A DNA stretch of 64,000 nt from Solanum dulcamara (taxonomy: Eukaryota > Streptophyta > Magnoliopsida > Solanales > Solanaceae), in the NCBI RefSeq assembly GCF_947179165.1, contig NC_077243.1, positions 36,716,001-36,780,000 of the forward strand. Direction: 5' to 3'. Under the pieces are notes generated by a model. It saw only the letters and a list, made by a program, of their open reading frames with translations, ran no database searches and was not told where the DNA came from. Of this stretch, positions 1 to 11,160 are shown piece after piece (positions within the stretch are counted from its first letter, which is position 1; every line of letters begins with the position of its first letter). The position numbers and the translations under genes are program-made.

Positions 1-2029
1 CATCTTTTTCAGAATTAGATAAATCCTCAATCATAGAATTACGTTCATCCAATTCTTTGAAAGATATCAAGAAAAGATATTTTTCAATCTCATAAGATCG
101 TTTAGGTACATCTATTCTGATACTCATGTAATTTAAGTTTAGATTCCTCCATAGATTTTTGGGATTCAAAACTTTCACTTGGATGAGGGATCATTTCTGG
201 ATCTATTGGATTATCAAGTATGTCTGACGATATTATCTAATCATTTAAATTCAATATTTCATAAAGAAGTTCACTATCCTTTATTTCACAATTTTTTGAA
301 AATATTATTTTCCATAAACGTGATGCCGTGTGATTCAATTACAATAGTATTTTCATTCTCTAATTCACCAACAAGCACATATCCTTTGTAGTATTTTGAG
401 TATCTTATAAAAATATATTCATTTCTTTTGGACTTAGTTCACCAAACTCATCAAAATGATCTTTAATATATGCAGCACAACCTCAAGGTCGTTGATTATT
501 AAGATTTGATTAGTAACCCCATAATTCAAAAGAAGTAGAAGATATTGATTTAGAAGGCACTTGAAATCGTCAATAAATATAATGAAGTATAAAGCACAAG
601 ACGTTTCCCTCATATTTATCAGACTACAAATATCAAAATGGAGTAATTATCGTGGAAACTTGCCTCGTTTAGCTTTTCAAATCATTAACGTATAATCCAG
701 TGTATTTTGTCAAAATATATCATGTCTTTCCACCTTAGCAGTCCTATGTATATGAACGTCCAGGAAGTTGCAAAGAGATTTTTGAACAACCCTGCTTACA
801 GAACGTCAGGGCGGAAAGGTGAAAAGCACAAAATCTTTCTTCTTGGTTGGTGTACTAGGGCTAGGAGAATCTCAACCCTTTCATTAGCAAACTTAGCTTT
901 CCCTCTTTTCAATCTATATTAGATCCTCCATAACTTCTTCGTCAATACCTTTTAGCTTTCCTTTAGATGCTACTTTTTGCTAGTCCACGCCCAATCAGAG
1001 TAGTTAGTGTGCTTGCTCCGTCCTTCTTTGACTAAATGAATGTTGTAGGAGATGTTGGGAAGGAGGGACTTCGCTAAAGATGGTTTGTCTATACGCGAGA
1101 AAGCCCTTTTTCCTTTCTCCTTCCATTGCTTGACTAGGTTTGCTTTTAAAGAAAGGGAAGGCATCCGTGCAAGTAGAAAAATATGGAGGTCAAGCTATGG
1201 GCAAAATGAGGTAAGGTATAGTAAGTTAGTTCCTTTTGGCACAACAAAACAAGGTAGTAATACGGGAGAAGGTGGTCCAGTAATCTTCTCCAGCAGGGTG
1301 TCCATAGTGAAAGAGAGTGGTGAAACTGGGTTTTGATTAAAAACAGAGCTAGCAAGGAAGGCAAAAGCTATGACAATGTAATCCGATTCAAAGTAAGCCC
1401 CAATACACTAAATTGGAGAATTTCACAACACATATCAAAGAGTGCTCCAATGATAGTGGGGGCATAATTGAGAGAATTTCGATGATTAGAAAAAGAAAGA
1501 AGAAATTTAGTGTTCAATGAGCTCGATGTCCTAGGATGGTATAAAAGATGAATAATGAAATATGAGGAAGAGTATATTCTGTAGTGAGATAGCAGTTCTC
1601 CTAATCGACTACTTATTATGTTAATGAATATTCTACTTAAAAATGAAAAAATGACTTTCCAGGCGGTTAACTTTTTTTCATATTTATATTTATATCCTCC
1701 GCAATAATTGTTGGGAAGGGATTTTTGGAAAATGAAAAAACCATTTATCGGATTGGAAGCGATGACTTAAACCTCTTTCTTCTTCTTATAGTGCATTTAA
1801 AGAGCGTGACTCTTTAGTTTAATGAAGTTTCAATTTGGAAAATGAAAAGGCCCCCTTTGATTCAATTCATGAATTCGCCCACTTTGAGTCTACTATAGTT
1901 TTTTCATAATAATTATAAATAATTAGAGTATAATAATAATAAAGTATATCATTCGTCTCTCTCTTACAACACAGCTAAACTAAATGGTTCGAATCTAAAT
2001 TGATTTTAGTCTATACACCTAATTTTCTT
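1..2029. other. Organelle-like spacer, no gene recognised
   Basis: No gene could be recognised on either strand. Base composition is more balanced than in the AT-rich spacer at 16.4-20.4 kb, and the texture resembles plant mitochondrial or plastid intergenic DNA. It runs directly into a plastid-type tRNA at 2030. Open frames here are short and show no domain. I infer that it belongs to the same organelle-derived insertion as the tRNAs and rRNA fragment that follow, but I cannot name the source locus. Confidence 0.4.
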
Positions 2030-2103
2030 GGGATTGTAGTTCAATCGGTCAGAGCACCACCCTGTCAAGGCGGAAGCTGCGGGTTTGAGCCCCATCAGTC
2101 CCG
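2030..2103 (+). tRNA. trnD-GUC: Plastid-type trnD-GUC, decayed copy
   Basis: A 74-nt cloverleaf can be drawn. The seven-base acceptor stem pairs perfectly (GGGATTG with CAGTCCC), the discriminator base is G, and the anticodon GTC lies at 2064-2066 in the loop CTGTCAA. The anticodon stem carries an A opposite C (CCACC against GGCGG), the T-loop reads TTTGA instead of TTCGA, and the T-stem has another A opposite C. All three differences from the plastid gene as I remember it are C-to-T or G-to-A changes, which is the pattern of methylated organelle DNA decaying in the nucleus. The gene is also one of those that plant mitochondria commonly hold as a plastid-derived copy, so the immediate donor could be either organelle. 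Probably not functional. Confidence 0.85.
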
Positions 2104-2787
2104 ATGGATTCATAAATATATCAATTTATCTCTTTATTTTCTGTGAAAGGGGGACAGGGAGCATAATTTCATTTCCAACGAGGGATCATTTTTTTTCTTT
2201 CTTCTTTTGCATTTCTCATCAAAGCAGTTGAAAGCCACTTGACTGTAAGGAAAAGAGATTTTTTTCATTACTTCAACTAGTACCGATTGATGGGAGAGAT
2301 ACATGTGGATTATTACAATTTATTATTTACTGGCATTTTAGAATTCTAAGAGAGACTGGGTCTGGTTTTTCAACCCGATTCATCTATGTAATGGAATAGA
2401 GTACCTTATTTCTTTTTATCGAGAGAAAATACACATGTAATTCCTTTGTTGTACGATACAAAATGAATTTAGCTTAATTACATTACCCTTAGAGAATACT
2501 TTTCCAAATTCCACTTTTTCCTTTCCTGGTTTTGATTTTTTGTAACCTCAATTATGAATATTTTGAATTAGAAAAAAGAAAGATATATTTCATTCAAATT
2601 TCACATTGAGCTTTTGATATATTCATCCCTATACTAATCAAAGAAAGGAGGATATTCAAAAAAAGAAAATGGGAATGCAAAATTTGCGATTTTTCTAGTT
2701 AGAATGGATTGGTTGTACCCATCCAATCATTAATTATTTATGACTTACTCGCTTTTCACTCTGTTTTTGGGTCATAATCATTATGTA
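2104..2787. other. Spacer between two organelle tRNAs
   Basis: AT-rich spacer with no recognisable gene. In the plastid genome trnD and trnS-GGA lie many kilobases apart, so their separation here by under 0.7 kb means the arrangement is not plain plastid order. It either passed through a mitochondrial genome or was rearranged after transfer. Confidence 0.4.
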
Positions 2788-2874
2788 GGAGATATGGCCG
2801 AGTGGTTTAAGGCTTAGCATTGGAGTTTCTATGTAGGCTTTTGTTTATCCACGATTCGAATCCCTCTCTTTCCG
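2788..2874 (+). pseudogene. trnS-GGA: trnS-GGA pseudogene, plastid type
   Basis: An 87-nt type II (long variable arm) tRNA remnant starts GGAGATATGGCCGAGTGG and ends CTCTCTTTCCG, as plastid trnS-GGA does. The anticodon GGA is at 2822-2824. The 3' half of the anticodon stem (TTCTA against TAGCA) no longer pairs fully, and the stem and loop near the T-arm (ATCCACGATTCGAATC) have also drifted. The gene is recognisable but should not fold into a working tRNA. It lies on the same strand as the trnD copy upstream. Plastid-derived trnS-GGA is, like trnD, frequently resident in plant mitochondrial DNA. Confidence 0.8.
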
Positions 2875-3034
2875 CACTTTCACCTAATTCACTAATGTTA
2901 ATGACCGAAATATATAAAATAGCAATAGAAAAAATGATTCCAATAGCTAGACCTTTCTTTGATATATATTCTCTATTCCTAATTATTATTTTTTGGAATA
3001 TACTGGAATGAGTGGACAAGGAATTCGAATATCC

Positions 3035-3858
3035 CTGCCGATGTATTTTGACATCCCACAACTTCAGCAGATCGCTTAGCCCCGTTCATCTTTGGCGCAA
3101 GAGTGCTCGATCAGAAGCTATTACACACTCTTTCAAGAGTGGATGCTTCTAGGAAAACCTCCTGACTGTCTCTGCACCCCTACCTCCTTTATCACTGAGC
3201 GGTCATTTAGGGGCCTTAACTTGTGATCCGGGCTATTTTCCTCTCGATGATGAAGCTTATCCTCCATCATCTCACTAGCCGACCTTGCCTTCTGTTATTT
3301 TGAGGTCATATCTAGTATTCAGAGTTTGTCTCAATTTGGTACCGCTCTCGCGTCCCATATCAAAACCATGCTTTACCCCTAGATGTTCAGTCAACTACTG
3401 CGCTTGAAAGAATTTCGGGGAGAACCAACTTGCTCTGGTGCGAGTGGCATTTTACACCTCTAACCAAAATTCACCCGCTGATTCTTCAACATCAGTCGGT
3501 TGGACCTCCACTTAGTTTCACCTAAGCTTCATCCTAGTCATAGATTGATCACCCAGGTTCGGGTCCATAAGTAGTGACAATTGCCCTATAAAGACTCGCT
3601 TTCGTTATGGCTCCAGTGGGTTCCCTTAACCAAACCAGTGCCTATGAGTTGCAGCTCATTCTTCAATAGGTACGTGGTTAGATACCTGGATCCTCCCATT
3701 TCTTGGGAGCTTACTCTTTCATGTTATTTCACTCTCGGGGGTTCTTTACCCTCACAGTACTACTTCACTATCGGTCACTAAGGAGTATTTAGCCTTGTAA
3801 GTTGGTCTTTGCTGATTCACACGGAATTCCATGTGCCCTATGTTACTCGGGTCAGAGC
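3035..3858 (-). rRNA. rrn23: Partial plastid 23S rRNA pseudogene
   Basis: The minus strand matches the 5' half of plastid 23S rRNA over about 820 bases, as judged from memory of conserved stretches. Landmarks on the plus strand include the complement of GGGGTAAAGCATGG near 3370, GGTTCGGGTCCATAAG near 3556, CTATCGGTCACTAAGGAGTA near 3771 and ATGTTACTCGGGTCAGAG near 3840. Similarity starts abruptly at about 3035, one short spacer after trnS-GGA, and stops abruptly after GTCAGAGC at 3858. Both ends are therefore broken and most of the gene is absent. Many differences are C/T or G/A transitions, and several small indels are present, so it is not functional. The nearby tRNAs are not neighbours of rrn23 in plastids, so a rearranged or mitochondrion-mediated origin is likely. 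Confidence 0.88.
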
Positions 3859-4847
3859 CTGGTTCTAAACCCTCCCACTGGATAAAGAAATAAAATTTCA
3901 AGTACAAGTAGTCGCTACCCTTAAAATCTTTCTTGTCTTCACTGATCAACATTTAATTTTTCCTAAGATTTTCTAATTCCGACTCATCACTTACCTTTCG
4001 TCATCTTGGATCCATAACCATTTTACTATATATTTATGTAGTTAATATCTTGATCACTAGCATAATCACTCATCCTTTGAGGATGCAGCTTCTATAGATT
4101 GAGGTTATTCCCCGCTAGAATGGGCCAGGAGGGATGGGGGAGCGGTCGAGCGTGCTAAGGCGCAAGTCGAGCAACGTATCTGAACTAAAATGTAAGAAAG
4201 CATGGAAAAGAAAAGGTCGACTTTTCTTTTTCTTTTATACCTTCATTTGACGAAACTACATGAAAGTCTGACGATACTCCATGGAATCTAAGTAGCTAAA
4301 CCTATCAAGTCTTCGGCCCCTCCCAGCCGGAGTTTGATCTGGAGCCTTGACAGAACTATACCTAAAAGAACAGTGCTAAGGAGGAACTCCACCCTGCCCT
4401 AACCTAATATTTAGAATTCAACCTTTTAGCAATGTAGATAAACTAAAAGTAGTTATAGATGCAAACGATAAGTTATCATCTTATTTCATTTTATTTAAAG
4501 ACCTTGTAGGGGTGGAAATAAAAATTTAGATAAGCTATGACTCCAGCATAAAAAAGAGCACATTAATCCCGGAGGTTTGGATGATTAAGACAGCTAGCTC
4601 TAAGATCTTTTTCATAGTTTTTGAGAAGTGATTGGGAGAAGGATAGTGCATTATCCATCAATCCAATCATACTATATTTGTCTATCCCATCTTGCCAAGT
4701 AAGAAGGTAGCCTTCATTCAATAGAATACCATCCGCTTAGCCTGGTTCCTGTAGGTCGTGGTCAATGAGAACTTATAATCGGGGAACAACAAACTAAAAA
4801 AATAGCTATTGTTATCGATACAATATTAAACCAAAAGCAACTGAACT
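3859..4847. other. Organelle-like spacer up to element 1
   Basis: No gene recognised. GC-balanced stretches such as the one around 4120-4190 look like mitochondrial intergenic DNA, but I cannot assign them. The block is cut by the insertion of element 1 and resumes at 15718. Confidence 0.35.
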
Positions 4848-4852
4848 TCCTT
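4848..4852 (+). repeat. Target-site duplication TCCTT, left copy
   Basis: Five bases directly before the TG of the left LTR. They are identical to 15713-15717 directly after the CA of the right LTR. Confidence 0.93.
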
Positions 4853-7714
4853 TGTTACATCTCGCACCTTTGCGCATTCGGAAAGAGGAAAAAAAATATT
4901 TTTGGCTTGCAAAGAATGAGGTTGTGAATTATTTTATTTATTTCAATTATTAACGGTATGATGTTCATGAAAAAAAATGATGTGGAAATACGGAAGAAGA
5001 CCGAGGGCAAAAAAAATTGGAAATTTTGGAAACTAATTTTGTGAATTACTTGTAAGACTTATAGTTGGGCTTTAAAAAAAAAGGAATAAGAGAAATTAGG
5101 GCCCAATACATGATATGGCCCAAACCTTGAAAATTTAGTTCATTAATTATATTGTCTCATCATCTATTTAGTATATGTGTCTCTAGAAGTTTCAAGACTT
5201 CCAAAGAGAGCTAAGTCATCTTCCAAAGAGAAGAACAGACCGATGCTAGAGGAAGAAAAGGGGAAAAATTCCAAGTTTTTCAACTTTGATCCAAAAACCT
5301 TATCTTCTTGAATTCTTGTCAAGTTCGAGGCCCTCTTCAACGTGGTATAATTAATTGAGCGAGAAAGTTTCATTTGTGGCAAGTCAAAAATTGAAGAAAA
5401 GGTAAGAATTCTATCTTTTTATGTTATGGAAGAAGTCTATGTGTTGTAGCTAGTGGAATTAAGTGGAAATTATGTAATTATGATGTATGTGGGTGTGTGA
5501 CCATGTGGGTGTGCAAGTGGGTGGGTGTGGTCATGTGGTGTGATGGTTGGGAGAAGAGGAATTGAACTTTATTTAGCTTGTTAGTGGTGTCGTTATGGCG
5601 ATTATGGTGTAACTACAAGTTTAATGATTCGAGACGGCATTGAAATTGGTTCTAAGTTGTTATAGAGAATTATGTGATTTTAGTATAGTTTTTGTGTAAT
5701 TATGGAAATAGAATTCTAGTATATGGATTATTGTTATTCTTAATGAATTTGGAAGGAGACAATGCAATTTGGTAGTTTCGTTACATTCGTAGAAGTTTTG
5801 GGTGGATTATGGTTTTGGTGGAATTCTTACATATTGTATGGCATAATGTTAACTTCTTTAGAATTATGATTACGTGGTCTTGAGCTAGTAAATGAATATG
5901 AAATGTTGATATTAGTTTGAAGGTGAGGTGGAATAGAACTTGTGGCCTTATGTGACAAAAGAGAAGAAGAAGAAAGATTTTTAGTGTAAATTGTGCTTTG
6001 TAGTAATTGTTGATATTCTTGGTATGCTTGTGGGTGTTGTTGTTGATATTCTAGACGAGTTAAATTCTCGGGGATGTTGAATTTATAGGGGAGGTGCTGC
6101 CCAAATTTTTGTAGGCAAGTAAAGGAAAAAAAAATTGAACTCTTAAAGGCTTATAATTTATAATTGGTAATTGTGACCATTTGTAGATTTTGGAAGAAAC
6201 GGGATTTGAATTTGAGTGAGCGTAAGAAGCGGATAAGGTATGTAAAGCTCCTCTTTTTCTTGTTTTGGCATATCCTAAGTGTAGTAGGTTGTAATTTGAG
6301 ACTCGGGAAAAACTCTACTCATGAGAATCCAAGCTTAAATTTCCTAGAAATCCATTCAGTGAAATTGAATTAAAAATTCATGTATATTGAAAAGAAACAT
6401 GCAAATATCCGTAACTTCTACTTATATGACCGCATCATCCTACAACCTTGATAGATGACTCCGTAGGGCCAAATGTTTGAAATTTATGTACGCCACCTCG
6501 GCTTGGCCAAAGGTGGGCCCACTAGCTCCGAAATTCACCTAGTTGTCGTATCTAGTTTATTCTGATAAAACATAAAGGGATAACTTTTGCCCATGAGTTT
6601 TCCTACAAAAACTAAGAATAAAATAATAATATCCTGATCGTCCCCTTATGTTCTAATACCCGTTTTGGGACTGTAAACATAATTTCAGAAATGTTTGATA
6701 TATATATGTGCTGCATTAGTTTCTCACTACTCCGCTCGTGCATATTACTATGATATCGTTCGCCGGAACCTGGGCCGGCTTTGTAATCGTGCGCCCTATA
6801 ATATACTCGGTAGTATGATGTGTTACGGGTCTCGAGACCTCGCCATAGGTCCGGGTACCGTCTATGGTGACATGATGTGATATGGCATATGATATGTTCT
6901 GATGATATGACATGCTGTGATGATACGATATGTTTGGGGTTGGTACGGAGATTTGAAACCTTCTGGAGTATGATGTGTTGTGGCACCAGCGTCAGGGTGG
7001 TGACCACGTTCTTATGCCTTATGCATGATTTTACTTGCATTATGTACATATGTTTTCAGTACAGATTTTGATGTTCTGGTTTGGTATGTGCTCCGTGTAC
7101 CCTCCCTTTCAGTTACGATTTATATTCCTTACACGTGTACTTTACATATTCAGTACATATTTCGTACTGACCCCCTTTATTCGGGGGCTGCGTTACATGC
7201 CCGCAGGTATAGATGTTCTGGATCCATCAGCGTAGGTTGCATACCTTCTTCTACTACAGAGTGCTCTATTGACTCGGAGCCGCATTTTGGTATATGCCTT
7301 TCTGATGTACACACTCTTATGTATTTGAATATTTGGGTATGACGGGGCCCTGTCCCGTCATATGTTTTCGTTATGCTTTGGTAGAGGCCTGTAGACATAG
7401 GTGTGGGTCATGGGTCGTGTACGTTCGTTCGCATATGATTTGTATCTTAATGTGGCCCCTTTTGTTATAACGGCCAAAACGGCCCATATGTTTGTATATA
7501 TGTACGTATCCAGTGACGCGCCCTCCGTTTCCCCTTTTTGGTTTGATAAATTATTTTTCTGCATATGCGGCTACTGAAATTAAGGATAGCCTGCTATTCT
7601 GATTGAGACTAATATTAAATTAGAATTATTTTGTAATATGATGATTTGGTATGTAAGTTCGTTTAGGTGTCCTAATAGGGCACTAGTCGCGGCCTACGGA
7701 GCTGGGTCGTGACA
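4853..7714 (+). repeat. Element 1 5' LTR (2862 bp)
   Basis: Starts TGTTACATCTCGC and ends GGGTCGTGACA. It is a near-identical copy of 12851-15712. Short open frames inside it, for example 6612-7049 on the minus strand, recur in the other LTR only because the LTRs are copies; they show no protein domain. The 3' terminal 30 or so bases are shared with the LTRs of element 4, element 5 and the solo LTR at 33500, although the 5' ends differ. Confidence 0.95.
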
Positions 7715-7718
7715 AAAG

Positions 7719-7730
7719 TGGTATCAGAGC
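7719..7730 (+). other. Primer-binding site, tRNA-iMet
   Basis: TGGTATCAGAGC lies four bases after the 5' LTR. This is the usual primer site complementary to the 3' end of plant initiator tRNA-Met, used to start minus-strand cDNA synthesis. Confidence 0.93.
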
Positions 7731-7920
7731 GGTTTGTCCTCGGAGTGTCTACAACCCGTGTCTCGTAGAGTCCTTGTTTTCGGTGTGTTGTGCACCACAT
7801 CTATAAACAGAAGGCTGCAGGACATTTAGGGTGTTACTTTTCTTTGAATCTTAGATCGTGCGCGAGAGCTGTGCTATTAGGATGAATTCCTTTTCTAATC
7901 GGCTATTGTATTTTTCAGTG

Positions 7921-9216
7921 ATGCCTCCAAAGAAGGCGATGGCGGCCCAGAAGGGCAAAGCAGTGGTCGGATGGACTAGTCGAAGGCCGAGAGCTACCCG
8001 AGCTCGTGCTCAGACTATGCCAGATGTTATGCCCCAATCAGAAGGGTCTGCTACACCACCACTGGAGGAGCCTGGAGCAGCTCCCCCATTAGCTCCAGAG
8101 GCTCTAGCGCCCGAGCCTCCAGCTCCTCAGCCTGGGGCAGAGGATAGGGTGCTGAAGGAGGCTGTGCAGTTGCTGACGACGATAGTAGCGGGTCAGGCTC
8201 GCGGATGTGGGCAGAGAGGTGATGATGATGACAGATGTGATAGTTTGAGGGTCCGCGATTTCCTGACATGTAATCCTTCAGAGTTTTTTGGGTCTAAGCC
8301 CGAGGAGGACCCCCAGGATTTTATTCGGCAGATGCAGCGCTCATTGAGACTAGTCAGGGCTTCTGAGACCGAGTCTGTTGAATTAGCTTCACACAGGTTA
8401 CGGCATGTTGCGATTAACTGGTATGAGTCCTGGGAGCTGTCCAGGGGCGAGGGTGCTCCCCCAGCGGTATGGGATGAGTTTGCAGCTGCCTTCCTCAGCC
8501 ACTTCTTACCCCCAGAGCTGCGGCGGGCGAGAGTTGATAGATTTTTACAGCTGAAGCAACGAGGCAGGAGTGTTCGAGAGTACAGCTTGGAGTTTGATTC
8601 TCTGGCCCGATATGCACCTACTATTGTAGCTGATATGGAGGACAGGATACATCGGTACGTGATAGGGTTAGATCGTTATTTGGTTGACAGCTGTATGATG
8701 ATGGCATCTCAGGTCGGCATGGATATTGGCCGACTGCAGGCCTATGCGTAGGGAATGGAGGACCGGCATAGGGGAGATTATTCTGGTATAGATCGTGACA
8801 GGAGGCCGCCCAAGAGGTCTAGATTAGAGGGGTATTCTGGAGATTTCCGAGGCGGGCAGCCTCAGCAGCAGTCTGATAGATATCTTCCTCTGTTAAGCCG
8901 GAGTACGCAGTCCGCCGTCAGACGACTTGATAGTGCAGGACCATCTGGGGCCGGTCAAAGTTCCAGAGCATCAGGTCCACAGACGAGCAGAGGTTCTGGT
9001 CAGTCCAGGCCCCCTATGCCTCGGTATTCTTATTATGGGAGATCACATCCCGAGAAGTGCTACCGAGCTACAGGAGCTTGCTTTTCTTGCGGCCGTCAAG
9101 GCCATATCATGCGAGATTGTCCGTTGGCGAGTGGTGCAGCTGGCGCAGTTCAGCCGACAGGATTAGTTGCTGGTTCATCGTCTACTCCTCTAGGTGCACG
9201 TTCTGCGGGATGAGGT
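7921..9216 (+). pseudogene. gag: Element 1 gag region, two in-frame stops
   Basis: Capsid/nucleocapsid part of the polyprotein, which packages element RNA into cytoplasmic particles. I start at the ATG at 7921 (MPPKKAMAAQ), the usual chromovirus gag start, rather than at an upstream non-ATG start. A Pro/Ala-rich linker (about residues 35-75) precedes the retrotransposon gag domain (about residues 115-275, with ..FIRQMQ.., ..WYESW.., ..VREYSLEFDSL..). A CX2CX4HX4C zinc knuckle (CFSCGRQGHIMRDC) is at 9079-9120. A TAG at 8749-8751 interrupts the frame just after the gag core, and a TGA at 9211-9213 interrupts it after the knuckle. Reading continues in the same frame beyond both, so these are point nonsense mutations, not rearrangements. 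Confidence 0.92.
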
Positions 9217-9840
9217 ATGCCATCACTGGCGGGCAGTGGTCGAAGTCGTGGCGGGGTTTCTGATTCTAGCGGTCCTTCGAACTGCATATATGCATTGGCT
9301 AGCCGCCAGGATCAGGAGGCGTCGCCAAATGTTGTCACAGGTACAGTATTGGTTTTCTCTCGATCTGTATATGCATTGATTGATCCCGGATCTACTTTAT
9401 AATATATTTCTCCGCTCGTTTCTAGTAAAATCGGAATAACTCCCAAACCTATAGAGCCATTTGAGGTAGCTACACCAGTTGGGGATTTTATTATAGCTAG
9501 GCAGACATATAAGGATTGTTCTGTGATTATATGTGATCGTTGTACTAAAGCTGATTTGGTGGAATTAGATATGATCGAATTTGATGTTATTATGGGGATG
9601 GACTGGTTAGCTTCCTGTTATGCTAATGTCGACTGCCGGAAAAAGGTAGTTCGGTTTCAATTTCCAGGAGAACCAGTGGTAGAATGGGCAGGAAGTACAG
9701 CATCGCCGAGGGGTAAGTTTATTTCATACCTCAAGGCTAAAAAGATGATTCAAAAAGGCTATATTTATCATTTGGTTCGGGTATATGATACTAAGGCCGA
9801 GACACATATTCTCCTATCAGTTTCGGTAGTTAATGAATTC
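9217..9840 (+). pseudogene. Element 1 aspartic protease region
   Basis: Retropepsin-like domain that would cleave the polyprotein. The active-site strand reads ALIDPGST, with the catalytic Asp codon at 9382-9384. A second typical strand, [10 protein letters not shown], is at about 9580-9610. A TAA at 9400-9402 breaks the frame directly after the active-site motif, and the same frame then resumes. D-P-G in place of the retroviral D-[ST]-G is, as I remember, normal for Tekay-type elements. There is no separate start codon; the domain is part of the gag-pol frame. Confidence 0.8.
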
Positions 9841-10700
9841 CCAGATGTATTTCCGGAAGAGCTTCCAGGCCTTCCTCCTGAACGGGAGGTAGAGTTCACG
9901 ATAGATTTGTTGTCGGATACTCAACCTATATCCATCCCTCCGTATAGAATGGCGCCGAGGGAATTAAAAGAATTGAAAGAGCAACTGAAAGACTTATTAG
10001 ACAAAGGCTTCATTAGGCCCAGCACATCGCCCTGGGGAGCGCCGGTATTATTTGTAAGGAAGAAAGATGGGTCACTGCGGATGTGTATTGACTACAGACA
10101 ATTAAATAAGGTGACCATAAAAAATAAATACCCCCTCCCCCGGATTGACGATTTATTTGATCAGTTGCAGGGTTCCAAATATTTTTTCAAAGATTAATTT
10201 ACGTTCGGGCTACCATCAGGTACGGGTACGAGAGGCAGATATTCCAAAGACTGCTTTCAGGACCCGATACGGGCATTATGAATTCAGGGTGATGTCTTTT
10301 GGGCTAACTAATGCTCCAGCGGTGTTTATGGACTTGATGAATCGGGTATTTCCTCCGTACCTTAATATGTTCGTGATTGTATTTATTGATGATATTTTAG
10401 TTTACTCACGATCAGCAGAAGCACATTTTGATCATCTGAGAACAGTACTCAGCATACTTCGACAACAAAAATTATATGCTAAATTCTCTAAATGTAAATT
10501 CTGGTTAACCTCCGTGGCATTCCTAGGGCATATTGTTGGAGCAGATGACATTCGGGTCGATACACAAAAGATTGAGGCTATACAAAATTGGCCCAGGCCT
10601 ACCACACCGACAGAGGTACGCAGCTTTCTGGGGTTAGCTGGGTATTACAAAAGATTTGTAGAAAATTTTGCTTCTATTGCGACACCCTTAACAAAGCTAA
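9841..10700 (+). pseudogene. Element 1 reverse transcriptase, frameshifted
   Basis: RNA-dependent DNA polymerase domain. The linker [17 protein letters not shown] is followed by the fingers and palm: [19 protein letters not shown], then [10 protein letters not shown], then [10 protein letters not shown], then the catalytic box [10 protein letters not shown] with Asp-Asp at 10388-10393. The thumb and connection follow (..FLGHIV.., ..[13 protein letters not shown]..). A frameshift within the T-run at about 10181-10190 separates the first third from the catalytic box, so no active enzyme can be read. The catalytic residues themselves are intact, which fits recent inactivation. Confidence 0.93.
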
Positions 10701-11160
10701 CTCAGAAGGCAGCAAAATTTCATTGGACTGATGCTTGTGAATGCAGTTTTCGATTGCTGAAGGAAAGGTTGATTACAGCTCCAGTTTTAGCTCTTCTAGA
10801 GGGGTTAGAGGGGTATGTCATTTATTGTGATGCTTCGGGTATTGGGATAGGTTGTGTGTTAATGCAGCATGGTCGAGTCATAGCTTATGCTTCCCGACAG
10901 CTTAGACCGCACGAGAGCAATTATCCCACTCATGATTTAGAATTAGCCGCGGTGATTCATGCCTTGAAGATGTGGCAGCATTATTTATAACGTTGATATT
11001 TATACGGACCACAAGAGCCTCCAATATATTTTTAAGCAAAAAGAGCTAAATTTGCGGCAGAGAAGATGGCTTGAATTATTGAAAGATTATGATGTCGATA
11101 TTTTGTATCATCCGGGGAAAGCCAATATAGTAGTTGATGCACTTAGCCGCAAGTCCATGA
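10701..11160 (+). pseudogene. Element 1 RNase H domain, frameshifted
   Basis: RNase H of the Ty3/gypsy type, which degrades the RNA strand of the hybrid. It begins with [18 protein letters not shown] (first catalytic Asp), then [20 protein letters not shown] (catalytic Glu region). A second frameshift near 10988-10992, just after the MWQHYL segment, interrupts it. The remainder (..DHKSLQYIF.., ..DALSRKS..) continues in another frame from about 10993. Confidence 0.9.

Noticed and set aside
1052..1336. 94-codon plus-strand frame in organelle-like DNA
   Set aside because: No match to an organelle protein that I recognise, and overlapping frames exist on the other strand.
2807..3061. 84-codon minus-strand frame over the trnS region
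   Set aside because: It overlaps a tRNA remnant and an rRNA border and has no coding support.
6612..7049. 145-codon minus-strand frame repeated at 14610-15047
   Set aside because: It is preserved only because both lie at the same place in two nearly identical LTRs. No domain, start context or codon pattern supports a gene.
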